Positions 1 through 9,379 of a stretch of DNA of 64,000 bases are shown here, one piece after another. The notes below the pieces were generated by a model. It did not search any database. It worked only from the letters and a program-made list of their open reading frames with translations, and was not told the DNA's origin. Within the stretch, counting starts at the first letter, position 1. The number at the start of each line of letters is the position of its first letter. Origin of the DNA: an uncultured bacterium (GTDB lineage Bacteria > Bacteroidota > Bacteroidia > Bacteroidales > Bacteroidaceae); the NCBI GenBank assembly GCA_905214795.1, contig CAJMNM010000007.1:33295-97294 (forward strand), in the 5' to 3' direction. The position numbers and the translations under genes were made by a program.

Positions 1-515
1 TTTTGGGACGGCTGATTTCTGTCAGACGTAAGCGGATTAGGCTGTATGAACGTCTTCAGACGGAGCGTGTAGCACGTATGGATGAGTCGCTCAAACGTCA
101 GGAAGCAGAAATGGCGCTGATGCGTGAGCAGGCTGAACGTAAAGCACGCGAAGTGGAACAACTTAACCAGACCTTTGCATATTATAAACAACTAAATGCC
201 ATTACGATTCCTGAACTATTGAATAGAAAAAACAAACAGGGTGCACTTCATCTGACAGAGAATGATTGGCAAACTGTTGTACAAAATACGGATGCTTGTT
301 TTGGAAGGTTTACTGAACGGTTAAAATCACTTTGTCCTCAACTCAGTGAAGAAGAAATCAGATTCTGCTGTCTGGTGAAAATGAGTTTGCCGCTTTCCTT
401 ACTGGCAGAAATCTATCATATTGCCAAAGGAAGTATTTCACGAAAAAAAATGCGTTTAAAGGAAAAACTGGGTGTAGAGCAAGGTAGTTTTGACGAATTT
501 ATAGATTCTTTTTGA
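1..515 (+). CDS. C-terminal part of a coiled-coil/HTH regulator (5' end outside window)
   Basis: The reading frame is open from the first base of the window, so the gene starts upstream and only its last ~170 residues are seen. They begin with a basic stretch and a charged coiled coil (heptads rich in Glu, Arg and Lys, about residues 15-65 of the visible part). A C-terminal region follows with EEEIRFCCLVKMSLPLS and AKGSISRKKMRLKEKLGV. This ending is typical of Bacteroides regulators that combine N-terminal TPRs, one membrane helix and a C-terminal LuxR-like helix-turn-helix. DNA binding is inferred from that family resemblance. The N-terminal sensory part cannot be judged here. The gene ends about 145 bases before the next lipoprotein gene, which has its own promoter-like sequence. 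Confidence 0.7.
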   Translation, partial: LGRLISVRRKRIRLYERLQTERVARMDESLKRQEAEMALMREQAERKAREVEQLNQTFAYYKQLNAITIPELLNRKNKQGALHLTENDWQTVVQNTDACFGRFTERLKSLCPQLSEEEIRFCCLVKMSLPLSLLAEIYHIAKGSISRKKMRLKEKLGVEQGSFDEFIDSF

Positions 516-602
516 TGCCAAAAATGGCAATGTACATCATGCATATTTATATATGATTGGTCTATAGACTGTTACGGTTTTACTGTGTACATCATATTTT
601 CA

Positions 603-632
603 TTGAGTTTGAGGCTTAATCATTTACCTTTG
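603..632 (+). promoter_or_regulatory. Bacteroidetes-type promoter for the 662 lipoprotein gene
   Basis: A -7 box TACCTTTG lies at 625-632 and a TTG at 603-605, separated by 19 bases. This fits the Bacteroidetes sigma-ABfr consensus. It sits about 30 bases before the start codon at 662. Confidence 0.5.
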
Positions 633-661
633 CCACTGTAAACCAATAAAAACTCAAGCAT

Positions 662-1387
662 ATGAAAAGTAGTGTTGTATTAGTATCAGTGACTAATAAG
701 GTAAAATTGTTTTTAGGTACGTTGTTGTGTGTCTTGTTCGTATCAGGACTTTCTTCCTGTTCACAAGAAGACTCTTCAGATTTATCAGCAGAAACCCCAT
801 TGTATCAAAACTATCTGGTTGCTTTTTCAGACAATAAGCCTACGATGGCATACGCACATTTTACAAAAAAGAAAGATGCGATATTTACTGAAATCAAACT
901 GACTGGTGAACAGGGCATATATGCTAACCTGAAACCTATGAATTATCATTATGTAAATGAATTGGTTTGGGTGGGGTATAGTTATTCCTTAACTCTTGGC
1001 AATGATACTACCGTGACATTCTCATTCAAACGCAATACGAGTAAGATATTGACCAATATGGTAAGAAAATCTTTTGTAAAGCGTATCGCAATTCCAAGTG
1101 ATTTGAAAGAGGTTGTTAATGGCATGGCATGGAAATGGGTCGGTGATAATTGTAGCGAGGGAGAAAAGATTGAAGCTATTTTGGAAAAGAATACTGACGG
1201 GTATTCTGCGTTCTATGGTACAGTAACTGAAGGTAAAAACGATGTGCTGTTTGAAGGCGTACCTGCCGGCAACTACAAATTGATACTTAGACGTTATAAA
1301 ACTGCTGAATTGAAGGAAAAGGATGGCAATGCGGGTGGTGATTTTGCAGTTGTTTATTATGATGAGAAACAGGTTGTGGTAAAGTAG
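662..1387 (+). CDS. Hypothetical lipoprotein
   Basis: The 241-residue protein starts with a basic segment and a hydrophobic stretch (LFLGTLLCVLFVSGLSS) ending in a lipobox-like LSSC at about residues 30-33, so it is probably lipidated and surface or periplasmic. The mature part has no motif I recognise. It has several Tyr/Trp-rich short strands, and its last ~70 residues (GYSAFYGTVTEGKNDVLFEGVPAGNYKL onward, a pattern of beta strands ending in AGNYKLIL) resemble a carboxypeptidase-regulatory or Cna-B-like beta sandwich, which is weak inference. It stands alone with its own upstream promoter. The antisense reading frame over its 3' end is a shadow. Confidence 0.75.
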   Translation: MKSSVVLVSVTNKVKLFLGTLLCVLFVSGLSSCSQEDSSDLSAETPLYQNYLVAFSDNKPTMAYAHFTKKKDAIFTEIKLTGEQGIYANLKPMNYHYVNELVWVGYSYSLTLGNDTTVTFSFKRNTSKILTNMVRKSFVKRIAIPSDLKEVVNGMAWKWVGDNCSEGEKIEAILEKNTDGYSAFYGTVTEGKNDVLFEGVPAGNYKLILRRYKTAELKEKDGNAGGDFAVVYYDEKQVVVK

Positions 1388-1493
1388 GTCTGTAAAAACT
1401 GAAAAAGCAGTGATATAATTCAAACTTGAATGAAAAACCCTTTCATTCAAGTTTGAGTAATTTTAAGAGTAATTTGTATATGTAGTCAAATCT

Positions 1494-2351
1494 ATGAATA
1501 AAAAAGGAATTCTTTACTGGTTTTTATGTCTGTTAGTTCTTGTTACTGCATGTAATGATGATAACTGTACGGAACAAAATTTAAAACTGACAGAAAATAT
1601 TGAGAAAGATATTATTAAACGTTTTCCTGATGCTGTAATTAATTCCGTACGTTCGTATGACAATGATATTGTTTCGGGAATAGAAGTGCACCTTACAGAC
1701 AGAAATACTAACGATGTTTCTGTTTTTTACAGTCGTGATATTTGTATGCTGACAGTGTGTAAAATACGAAACTTCCATAATTTACCTTATGCAGTAAAAA
1801 GTGCATTCGCACATTCAATGTATGGCACAATGAATAAAGAGCATATTAATGGCATTGAATGTATAGAATATCATGATTTGAACCATGCCATGTATAAGAT
1901 TGACTTTACATATTTCGTTCCGGGAACAGGAGAATTGTATACTTTGCTGATGTTTAACGAGGATGGTTATATGCTTCCGGTTATTCATCACTCTCTTAAT
2001 AACCCGTGGTGGCATAAAAGTGTTAATCTGAATCAGAAAAATTTTATTGTGTCAAAATACGGAGCTGATATCAGAGCGTACCACAATGATGGGGGGTATG
2101 ACTGTTTTTATGTCCTTGACGGAAATAAACTGAAATATGTGTCTTTCTGCGGAAATCAATGGAAAAGCACAACTTATGATGTACCCGTTAAAGATGTTCC
2201 ATCGGGTGTAAAGGATGTTTTATATGAATCTTATCCTGATTTTAAATACACCCGGGTATCATTTATTGAAAGTCCGGAGAAAAATGTTTATCAGTTTCTT
2301 AATGATGATGGAAATGGGTATTTTGTAGATGCATATCATACCGGAAATTAA
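1494..2351 (+). CDS. Lipoprotein with PepSY-like (BLIP-type) repeats
   Basis: The 285-residue protein begins with a clear lipoprotein signal: MNKKG, a hydrophobic run and VTAC, with Cys at about residue 20. Residues ~30-100 contain ENIEKDIIKRFPDAVINSVR, followed by a strand with a Gly-Ile-Glu-Val pattern. The C-terminal part contains VPSGVKDVLYESYPDFKYTR and a final DGNGYFVDAY. Both match the putative beta-lactamase-inhibitor-like PepSY family common in Bacteroides, where a helix (xxI/V-x-K/Y-xFP/YPDA) is followed by beta strands. Family membership is fairly likely. The ligand and function are unknown. A hairpin overlaps its stop codon. Confidence 0.7.
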   Translation: MNKKGILYWFLCLLVLVTACNDDNCTEQNLKLTENIEKDIIKRFPDAVINSVRSYDNDIVSGIEVHLTDRNTNDVSVFYSRDICMLTVCKIRNFHNLPYAVKSAFAHSMYGTMNKEHINGIECIEYHDLNHAMYKIDFTYFVPGTGELYTLLMFNEDGYMLPVIHHSLNNPWWHKSVNLNQKNFIVSKYGADIRAYHNDGGYDCFYVLDGNKLKYVSFCGNQWKSTTYDVPVKDVPSGVKDVLYESYPDFKYTRVSFIESPEKNVYQFLNDDGNGYFVDAYHTGN

Positions 2352-2378
2352 TTTTTATCAAAATCAACTTCCGGTATG
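2337..2378. terminator. Hairpin between convergent genes
   Basis: CATACCGGAA (2337-2346) pairs with TTCCGGTATG (2369-2378). The stem spans the stop codon of the lipoprotein gene and lies just before the end of the convergent MATE gene. No strong T-run follows on either side, so a terminator role is plausible but not certain. Confidence 0.45.
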
Positions 2379-2398
2379 TTGGAACTTCATATGTTGTT

Positions 2399-3742
2399 TT
2401 ACATTTTTGAAATGCGCCAGCTTCCTTTTTTAAGATAAATGTAACTAAATATCAGTATGAAAAAGCCATAGACATGTTCTGATGTCCAGCACCATTCAAC
2501 GTCTGCATGATACCACATAATCAGCATGTAAATGAAAATGGTATATATCACCAGTGTGGCCAGTTCAAGAATAAAGGCTATACGGGTATTTCCTGTTCCC
2601 GATACTGCTTGAAATAAGATGTTACCGGGTGCAATTAATAAAGGAGTGGTGCAATATACCCATAAAGAAGGAATTGAGGCTTCAATCAGATCGGGGATAT
2701 CAGTATAAATGCCAAGAATGAGATGCGGACAGCATGCAAAGAATACAGCTAGGGGTACAATGATGGCATAGGCCAAAAAAACATGCTGTCTGATTGTTGG
2801 CATAACACTGTCTTCGCGTTCGGCACCGATAAGATTACTTACTAAAGCGCTGCATGTAGATGCAAAAGCCGCTACTATCATGAATAATAGGCCGGAAATG
2901 TTCCGTATAATGTTTGTGATGGCCAGTGCGCGTTCGCCTAAGTGTTCGATAAAAAGGAAAAACAAAAACCATGTGGAAAGAGATACAAAGTTTTGTATCA
3001 TTGTCCAAAATGAGATGGTCAAAATTCTGCGTAGTTTATGTCTGTCAAACCGGCTGATACGATTAAGACCGTAACGGTGTAAATCAACTTGTCTTACCGT
3101 GTATATAATGAAGAAAATTACGGATACCAATTCGGCTAATGTAGAGCCTATGGCTGCTCCTGCTATGCCAAGTCGCGGAAAGCCCAGTTTTCCGTTTATC
3201 AATATGTAATTAAATAAGACGTTTGATAGTACCATTACAATGGAATTGAGCGTCAAGGTGCGAGTTTGTGTGGTTCCGACAAAGAACGCACGGAACATGA
3301 CGGCTAAAAACGAAAAGAAAAAGCCGTATACCCTCCAGTGAAGATAGCTTTCAGTGGCAGCTTGTACCTGTGGTGATGCGATAATGGCAGGCAGAATGTG
3401 TGGTGTCACCAGTTTGGTAATAATGAATATGAAGAGTGCCAGGAAGAGCAAAAAATATATGCCTTGATAGAAAATGTCGCCAATCTCTTCATAGTGTTTT
3501 TCTCCATTGCGCCGTGCTATCAGAATTTGTGAACCGATGCTGAATCCGAATCCTAACATGAACAAAGACAGATAATATATACCGGCAATGGCAGAAGCTC
3601 CCAGTTCAACTTCACCTACCCGTCCTAAAAAGGCCGTATCGGTCATACCGATAAGTTGTTCCATCAGCAGGCTAATTAGGATAGGAAAAGAGATTTTAAT
3701 GATTTCTTTATTTGAATAGGTTTGCGGATGATTTGATGTCAT
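2399..3742 (-). CDS. MATE family multidrug/Na+ (H+) antiporter
   Basis: Encodes an inner-membrane exporter of the MATE family, predicted to use an ion gradient to expel organic cations or other compounds. The N-terminus after the chosen Met reads KEIIKISFPILISLLMEQLIGMTDTAFLGR. This is the typical first helix with the Pro and the Asp-Thr pair, and about 12 hydrophobic segments follow along ~447 residues, the usual MATE length. I chose the ATG at 3742 (protein starting MTSNHPQ) instead of the longer frame from 3808. The extra 22 residues are not family-like, and the region before 3742 looks like a leader. It converges with the lipoprotein gene on the left and diverges from dnaB on the right. 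The substrate is unknown. Confidence 0.88.
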   Translation of the reverse strand: MTSNHPQTYSNKEIIKISFPILISLLMEQLIGMTDTAFLGRVGEVELGASAIAGIYYLSLFMLGFGFSIGSQILIARRNGEKHYEEIGDIFYQGIYFLLFLALFIFIITKLVTPHILPAIIASPQVQAATESYLHWRVYGFFFSFLAVMFRAFFVGTTQTRTLTLNSIVMVLSNVLFNYILINGKLGFPRLGIAGAAIGSTLAELVSVIFFIIYTVRQVDLHRYGLNRISRFDRHKLRRILTISFWTMIQNFVSLSTWFLFFLFIEHLGERALAITNIIRNISGLLFMIVAAFASTCSALVSNLIGAEREDSVMPTIRQHVFLAYAIIVPLAVFFACCPHLILGIYTDIPDLIEASIPSLWVYCTTPLLIAPGNILFQAVSGTGNTRIAFILELATLVIYTIFIYMLIMWYHADVEWCWTSEHVYGFFILIFSYIYLKKGSWRISKM

Positions 3743-3933
3743 ATGATTTATAGTATAAGTTACGTTGGTTTTTGCTGGGAGAGGTAATAGGCCGGAAAAA
3801 GAAAACAAAGATACAGGTTTTATTATAATCAGACAAGTATCCCTTTACAATTAAAACCAACGGGTTTTATGGTCCTGTTGCTTTTTATGTACGGAATGGT
3901 TTAAATAAAAAAGCTTTTTAACTTGATTGCGGT

Positions 3934-3966
3934 TTTGTCATCATTCATATTATTGTTGTATATTTG
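3934..3966 (+). promoter_or_regulatory. Promoter of dnaB
   Basis: TTTG at 3934-3937 and TATATTTG at 3959-3966, with 21 bases between, match the Bacteroidetes promoter. Transcription would start near 3973, giving a short leader before the ATG at 3988. Confidence 0.65.
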
Positions 3967-3987
3967 CATAAAAATTATAATTAGAAT

Positions 3988-5544
3988 ATGGCAGAACAAA
4001 GAAAATCCTCCGGTAGAAGAACACGTACTGTTAGTGTACCTCAGGAGGATGCTTATGGACACATGCAACCTCAGGCTGTGGAGTTTGAAGAAGCTGTGTT
4101 GGGCGCATTGATGATAGAAAAAGACGCTTATTCTCTTGTAAGCGAAATCTTACGTCCTGAAAGTTTTTATGATCATCGTCATCAACTGATATTTGAGGCC
4201 ATCAGAGCGCTTAATCTCCAACAGAAGCCTGTGGATATTTTAACGGTTACAGAACAACTTAATTCTACAGGGCATCTGGAAGAAGTAGGAGGACCTTATT
4301 ATATAACTCAACTTAGTGATAAGGTAGTATCGTCTGCACATATTGAATATCATGCGCGCATCATTGCTCAGAAATATCTGGCCCGTGAATTAATAACGTT
4401 TACCAGTCAGGTACAGACTAAGGCTTTTGACAGTACGGTAGATGTGGATGACCTTATGCAGGAAGCTGAAGGTAAGTTATTTGAGATTTCTCAGCAAAAC
4501 ATGAAAAAGGATTATACGCAAATTAATCCCGTTATTCATGAAGCTTACGAAATGTTACAGAAAGCTGCAGCACGTCAGGACGGTTTGAGTGGTTTGAGTA
4601 GTGGTTTTGAGAAATTGGATAAGATTACATCGGGGTGGCAAAACTCCGACCTGGTCATTATTGCAGCTCGTCCTGCGATGGGTAAAACAGCCTTTGTATT
4701 GTCTATGGCAAAAAAGATGGCTGTAGATATGAAAATACCATGTGCAATGTTCTCATTGGAAATGAGTAATGTTCAGTTGGTCAATCGTATGATTGTAAAC
4801 GTTTGTGAGATTCCGGGAGAGAAAATAAAAAGTGGTCAGCTGGCGCCATATGAATGGGGACAACTTGACAGCAAAATTTCTCAATTGTACGATGCGCCAT
4901 TTTATGTGGATGATACCCCCTCGCTTTCTGTCTTTGAATTGCGTACTAAAGCCCGCCGCCTGGTTCGTGAACATGGCGTGAAGATTATAATGATAGACTA
5001 TTTGCAGCTGATGAATGCCAGCGGCATGTCTTTTGGTAGCCGACAGGAAGAAGTCAGCACCATTTCACGTTCGTTGAAAGGCTTGGCCAAAGAATTGAAT
5101 ATTCCTATTATAGCATTAAGTCAGTTGAACCGTGGTGTGGAAAGTCGTGAAGGTATAGAAGGTAAACGTCCGCAATTGAGTGACCTTCGTGAATCCGGTG
5201 CCATTGAGCAAGATGCGGATATGGTATGTTTTATTCATCGTCCTGAATATTATAAGATATATCAGGATGAGAAAGGGCGCGACTTGCATGGTATGGCTGA
5301 GATTATTATAGCAAAACATCGTAACGGTGCTGTGGGCGATGTGTTACTTAAGTTCCGCGGTGAATTTGCGCGTTTTCAGGATCCGGAAGAGGATGCTTAT
5401 ATTCCGATGCCGGGGGAAACGCCTGTTTATGGCTCTAAAATGAATGATAATATGCCTCCTTTGCCTCCAACTGATATGATGCCTCAAGATACTGATTCAC
5501 CTTTTGGAAACGTGCCGCTACCTGATAATTCTGTACCGTTTTGA
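3988..5544 (+). CDS. dnaB: Replicative DNA helicase DnaB
   Basis: This is the hexameric helicase that unwinds DNA ahead of the replication fork and recruits primase. The 518-residue protein has the N-terminal DnaB domain at about residues 28-130 (QAVEFEEAVLGALMIEKDAY) and a RecA-like ATPase domain from ~200 to 470. The Walker A motif ARPAMGKTA lies near 227-235, the Walker B region with IIMIDYLQLM near 330-340, and the arginine-rich SQLNRGVESR segment follows. The tail is Pro/Met-rich and probably disordered. It is a single-copy housekeeping gene with no intein or truncation. An overlapping short frame at 3923-4111 is a shadow. The next gene, pheT, has its own promoter. Confidence 0.97.
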   Translation: MAEQRKSSGRRTRTVSVPQEDAYGHMQPQAVEFEEAVLGALMIEKDAYSLVSEILRPESFYDHRHQLIFEAIRALNLQQKPVDILTVTEQLNSTGHLEEVGGPYYITQLSDKVVSSAHIEYHARIIAQKYLARELITFTSQVQTKAFDSTVDVDDLMQEAEGKLFEISQQNMKKDYTQINPVIHEAYEMLQKAAARQDGLSGLSSGFEKLDKITSGWQNSDLVIIAARPAMGKTAFVLSMAKKMAVDMKIPCAMFSLEMSNVQLVNRMIVNVCEIPGEKIKSGQLAPYEWGQLDSKISQLYDAPFYVDDTPSLSVFELRTKARRLVREHGVKIIMIDYLQLMNASGMSFGSRQEEVSTISRSLKGLAKELNIPIIALSQLNRGVESREGIEGKRPQLSDLRESGAIEQDADMVCFIHRPEYYKIYQDEKGRDLHGMAEIIIAKHRNGAVGDVLLKFRGEFARFQDPEEDAYIPMPGETPVYGSKMNDNMPPLPPTDMMPQDTDSPFGNVPLPDNSVPF

Positions 5545-5617
5545 TGCCATATGTAATTTTATGGTTGTTAATGTAAAGGTTATGTTTGTATAATCAAACG
5601 CTTTGTCGGACTTCTTC

Positions 5618-5648
5618 TTGGTGGATTGCCCGAAAAAGTGTAATTTTG
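5618..5648 (+). promoter_or_regulatory. Promoter of pheT
   Basis: TTG at 5618-5620 and TAATTTTG at 5641-5648 are 20 bases apart, fitting the Bacteroidetes consensus. The start codon is at 5682. Confidence 0.6.
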
Positions 5649-5681
5649 CACAATATCTGGAAATAAATAAACTTATCAAAT

Positions 5682-8189
5682 ATGAATATTTCTTATAATT
5701 GGCTTAAAGAGTATGTTGATTTTGATTTGACAGCTCAGGAAGTAGCCGATGCCCTGACTTCTGAAGGTCTTGAAGTGGGGTGTGTAGAAGAAGTACAACC
5801 CGTAAAAGGCGGATTGCAAGGACTTGTTATTGGCGAGGTCTTGACATGTATACCTCATCCGAACTCAGATCATATGCATATCTGTACTGTTAATTTAGGT
5901 TCAGGAGAACCTGTACAGATAGTATGTGGAGCAGCCAATGTCGCTGCTGGACAGAAAGTGGTTGTGGCAACTTTAGGTTGTAAACTTTATGATGGTGATG
6001 AATGCTTTACCATTAAGAAGTCAAAGCTTAGAGGTGTGGAAAGCAATGGTATGATTTGTGCTGAAGATGAAATCGGAATCGGTACCGATCATAATGGAAT
6101 TATCGTATTACCTGAGACGGCAGTAACGGGTACACCTGCTGCTGAATATTATCAGTTGAAAAGTGATTATGTTATAGAGGTTGATATTACACCGAACCGT
6201 GCTGACGCTTGTTCACATTATGGTGTAGCACGTGATTTGTATGCATGGTTGATACAGAATGGTTATAAAACCGCTTTACATCGTCCGGATTGCGAAGGAT
6301 TTAAAGTAGATAATCACGATCTTGAGATAGATATTGATGTACAGAATACCGAGGCTTGTCCACGTTATTGTGCGGTTACAATAAAAAATTGTGAGGTAAA
6401 AGAAAGTCCGGAATGGTTGCAGGATAAATTGCGTATCATTGGTTTGCGCCCAATCAATAATATCGTAGACATAACCAATTATATCATGTTTGCTTATGGC
6501 CAGCCATTGCATTGCTTTGATGCCGATATGATTAAGGGCAATAAGGTGGTTGTTAAGACCATGCCGGAAGGTACTCCGTTTATTACACTTGACGGCGTAG
6601 AACATAAACTGAGTGAGCGTGACCTTGCGATCTGTAATGTTGAAGAGCCGATGTGTATTGCTGGAGTATTCGGAGGTAAAGGCAGTGGTACATATGAAAC
6701 AACACGTGATGTATTATTGGAAAGTGCTTATTTTAATCCAACTTGGATACGAAAGAGCGCTCGTCGTCACGGTTTAAGTACAGATGCCTCATTCCGTTTT
6801 GAAAGAGGTATTGATCCGAATGGAGCCATATATGCTTTGAAGCAGGCTGCTATGCTGTGTAAGGAATTGGCAGGTGGTGAGATTGCCATGGAGATAAAGG
6901 ATGTTTATCCTAATCCGTTACCAGACTTTATTGTAGACCTAAATTATGAATATGTACATAATTTGATAGGTAAGGAAATTGGTGCAGAGACCATCAAACG
7001 GATTGTAACCAGTCTTGAGATGAAGATTCTTGAAGAGACTGCGGAAGGTTTAAAGCTTCAGGTTCCAGCTTATAGAGTAGATGTGCAGCGTCCGTGTGAT
7101 GTAGTTGAGGATATACTCCGTATTTATGGTTATAATAATGTTGAAATACCAACCTCTGTAAAATCGACTCTTAATGTTAAGGGTGATGAGGATAAGAGTC
7201 ATAAGTTACAGAATATTATCGGTGAACAACTTGTTGGTTGTGGATTCAATGAAATATTGAATAATTCGTTGAACCGCTCTGCTTATTATGATAATTTGAC
7301 AGGTTATCCTTCAGAAAATCTGGTTAAGCTAATAAATCCGTTAAGTTCTGATTTAAATGCCATGCGTCAGACTTTGTTGTTTGGCGGATTGGAGTGTATA
7401 GCTCACAATGCGAACCGTAAGAATGCGGATTTGAAATTCTTTGAATTCGGAAACTGTTATTATTTCCATAAGGAAAACAAATGTCCTGATATTGTTCCTG
7501 GAGTTAGCAGTAGCCGTGATCCCGAAGTAATTAAACATGTATTGGATGCTTATTCAGAGGATTATCATTTGGCTTTATGGGTTACGGGTAAGCGCGTGAA
7601 CGGTTCGTGGGCTCATTCTGACGAGGATAGTAGCTTCTATGAATTGAAAGCCTATGTAATGAATATATTAAACCGCCTTGGCGTAAATTTGGGTAATCTG
7701 GTTTTTGCTGAATGTAAAAATGATATTTTTGCCAAAGGTATCGAAATACAGAATCGTGGCGGTAAGACTCTCGTAATGATGGGAATTGTCAGTCGTAAGA
7801 TACAGAAAGCTTTGGATATCGATAATGAGGTTTATTATGCAGACTTGAACTGGAAATTGTTGATGAAAGCTATCAAAAACAATGTTGTAAGCTTCAAGGA
7901 CATCTGTAAATTCCCGGCAGTAAGTAGAGATTTAGCGTTGCTAATTGATAAAAATGTTGAGTTTGCTGAAATAGAAAAGATTGCTTACGCAACAGAGAAA
8001 AAGCTGCTTAAAGAAGTAACTCTTTTTGATGTGTATGAAGGCAAAAATCTTGAACCGGGTAAAAAAAGTTATGCTGTGAACTTTATGCTTCAGGATGAAA
8101 GCAAGACGCTTAATGATAAGCAAATAGATGCTATAATGAATAAACTTGTAGCAAATCTTGAGAGTAAGCTGGGGGCTAAACTGAGATAA
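5682..8189 (+). CDS. pheT: Phenylalanyl-tRNA synthetase beta subunit
   Basis: PheT forms the alpha2-beta2 enzyme that charges tRNA-Phe. The 835-residue protein shows the N-terminal NISYNWLKEYVDFDLTAQEV and an OB-fold tRNA-binding domain at about 40-150 (HPNSDHMHICTVNLG, then CGAANVAAGQKV). The B3/B4 region contains ITPNRADACSHYGVARDL and IVDITNYIMFAYGQPLHCFD. The B5 domain lies near 400-475, and a C-terminal FDX-ACB anticodon-binding domain (FPAVSRDLALLIDKNVEF) covers the last ~95 residues. The length is slightly above the bacterial average, within the Bacteroidetes range. The catalytic alpha subunit pheS is not adjacent. The small membrane protein gene follows after 2 bases and is probably co-transcribed. 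Confidence 0.97.
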   Translation: MNISYNWLKEYVDFDLTAQEVADALTSEGLEVGCVEEVQPVKGGLQGLVIGEVLTCIPHPNSDHMHICTVNLGSGEPVQIVCGAANVAAGQKVVVATLGCKLYDGDECFTIKKSKLRGVESNGMICAEDEIGIGTDHNGIIVLPETAVTGTPAAEYYQLKSDYVIEVDITPNRADACSHYGVARDLYAWLIQNGYKTALHRPDCEGFKVDNHDLEIDIDVQNTEACPRYCAVTIKNCEVKESPEWLQDKLRIIGLRPINNIVDITNYIMFAYGQPLHCFDADMIKGNKVVVKTMPEGTPFITLDGVEHKLSERDLAICNVEEPMCIAGVFGGKGSGTYETTRDVLLESAYFNPTWIRKSARRHGLSTDASFRFERGIDPNGAIYALKQAAMLCKELAGGEIAMEIKDVYPNPLPDFIVDLNYEYVHNLIGKEIGAETIKRIVTSLEMKILEETAEGLKLQVPAYRVDVQRPCDVVEDILRIYGYNNVEIPTSVKSTLNVKGDEDKSHKLQNIIGEQLVGCGFNEILNNSLNRSAYYDNLTGYPSENLVKLINPLSSDLNAMRQTLLFGGLECIAHNANRKNADLKFFEFGNCYYFHKENKCPDIVPGVSSSRDPEVIKHVLDAYSEDYHLALWVTGKRVNGSWAHSDEDSSFYELKAYVMNILNRLGVNLGNLVFAECKNDIFAKGIEIQNRGGKTLVMMGIVSRKIQKALDIDNEVYYADLNWKLLMKAIKNNVVSFKDICKFPAVSRDLALLIDKNVEFAEIEKIAYATEKKLLKEVTLFDVYEGKNLEPGKKSYAVNFMLQDESKTLNDKQIDAIMNKLVANLESKLGAKLR

Positions 8190-8191
8190 GC

Positions 8192-8374
8192 ATGAAAGGA
8201 TTGGTTATAGCCAAGACAGTTTATTATATTCTGGTTTTCTGCTGGTTATTGCAGATAACCTTTCAAGGCTATACCCGTGCATTAATAATACCTACTATTG
8301 TATTGATTGTATACGGTGTATGGTTGAATTATAAGATGAGAAATTTAAAAGATAATATCAATAAAAAAAATTAA
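8192..8374 (+). CDS. Small membrane protein, hypothetical
   Basis: This 60-residue frame starts 2 bases after pheT and stops 6 bases before the YebC-family gene, which supports it as a real member of the operon. It has two hydrophobic segments (residues ~5-22 VIAKTVYYILVFCWLLQI and ~29-45 ALIIPTIVLIVYGVWLNY) and a short Lys/Asn-rich cytoplasmic tail. It has no recognised domain. It is probably an inner-membrane two-helix hairpin of unknown role. Confidence 0.65.
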   Translation: MKGLVIAKTVYYILVFCWLLQITFQGYTRALIIPTIVLIVYGVWLNYKMRNLKDNINKKN

Positions 8375-8380
8375 ATTCCA

Positions 8381-9112
8381 ATGGGAAGAGCATTTGAATA
8401 TAGAAAAGCTACTAAGCTTAAGAGATGGGGTCACATGGCTAAAACATTTACCAGACTAGGTAAACAAATTGCTATTGCGGTTAAAGCCGGCGGTCCGGAA
8501 CCGGAAAACAACCCGACACTGCGTTCTATTATTGCAACTTGTAAGCGTGAAAACATGCCGAAAGATAATATCGAGCGTGCTATTAAGAATGCAATGGGTA
8601 AAGATCAGAGTGATTACAAAGGCATGACTTATGAAGGTTATGGTCCTCATGGTATTGCTGTATTTGTAGATACATTAACAGACAATCCTACTCGTACTGT
8701 TGCTGATGTACGTTCTGTTTTTAACAAGTTCTCTGGAACATTAGGTAACATGGGCTCTTTGGCTTATTTGTTTGATCATAAGTGTGTCTTTACTTTCAAG
8801 AAAAAAGCTGATATTGATATGGATGAGCTGATTCTTGATTTGATTGACTATGGAGTTGAAGAGGATTATGATTTAGATGAAGAAGAAGGAACTGTAACGA
8901 TTTACGGTGATCCGAAGAGTTATGGTGCCATTCAGAAGCATCTAGAGGAACAAGGATTTGAAGATGTCGGTGGTGAGTTTACCTATATCCCGAATGACTT
9001 GAAAGATGTATCTGACGAAGAACGTGAAACGATTAATAAAATGGTTGATCGTCTTGAAGAGTTCGATGATGTACAGACTGTCTATACAAATATGAAACCT
9101 AAAGACGAATAA
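8381..9112 (+). CDS. YebC/PmpR family regulator
   Basis: The 243-residue protein carries the full family signature: an N-terminal GRAFEYRKATKLKRWGHMAK, then RENMPKDNIERAIKNAMGK, YEGYGPHGIAVFVDTLTDN and TVADVRSVFNKFSGTLG. The C-terminal acidic part contains YIPNDLKDVSDEE. YebC proteins have been described as DNA-binding regulators, and members of the family have more recently been linked to relief of ribosome stalling at difficult peptide sequences. Which applies here cannot be told from sequence. It is the last gene of the pheT operon and is followed by a long hairpin. The length fits the family. Confidence 0.92.
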   Translation: MGRAFEYRKATKLKRWGHMAKTFTRLGKQIAIAVKAGGPEPENNPTLRSIIATCKRENMPKDNIERAIKNAMGKDQSDYKGMTYEGYGPHGIAVFVDTLTDNPTRTVADVRSVFNKFSGTLGNMGSLAYLFDHKCVFTFKKKADIDMDELILDLIDYGVEEDYDLDEEEGTVTIYGDPKSYGAIQKHLEEQGFEDVGGEFTYIPNDLKDVSDEERETINKMVDRLEEFDDVQTVYTNMKPKDE

Positions 9113-9198
9113 ATCATCTTTTTGGAAGATTTGTTTCCAGTCAGTTAATATAGACTTATACAATAAATTTTGAGGATAAGTTTAAAATCCTCATAAAT

Positions 9199-9267
9199 GA
9201 ATCACTAAAATCTTATCAGAAGTACGATGAAATTCGTACCTTTGTTAAGGTTTTAGTGATTCTTTTT
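9199..9267 (+). terminator. Long two-part hairpin downstream of the yebC-family gene
   Basis: Arms of 17 bases (9199-9215 and 9246-9262) pair with one mismatch, and an inner stem GTACG/CGTAC (9222-9226 and 9235-9239) sits inside. A T-rich run follows at 9263-9267. It probably ends the pheT-yebC transcript. A TACCTTTG box (9237-9244) lies inside the hairpin, so a role in starting tilS transcription is also possible. Confidence 0.6.
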
Positions 9268-9379
9268 AGAAAGGAATCATGGCCAGATTTATATTTGTAA
9301 AATTGATCATTTCCTTTATAAGAATAAAGTGAAATTGTTTTAATAGAATGTTACTCTTGGATTAATACTATAATAATAT

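Noticed and set aside
1022..1450. 142-residue minus-strand frame
   Set aside because: Antisense to the lipoprotein gene at 662, which has a clear signal sequence and promoter.
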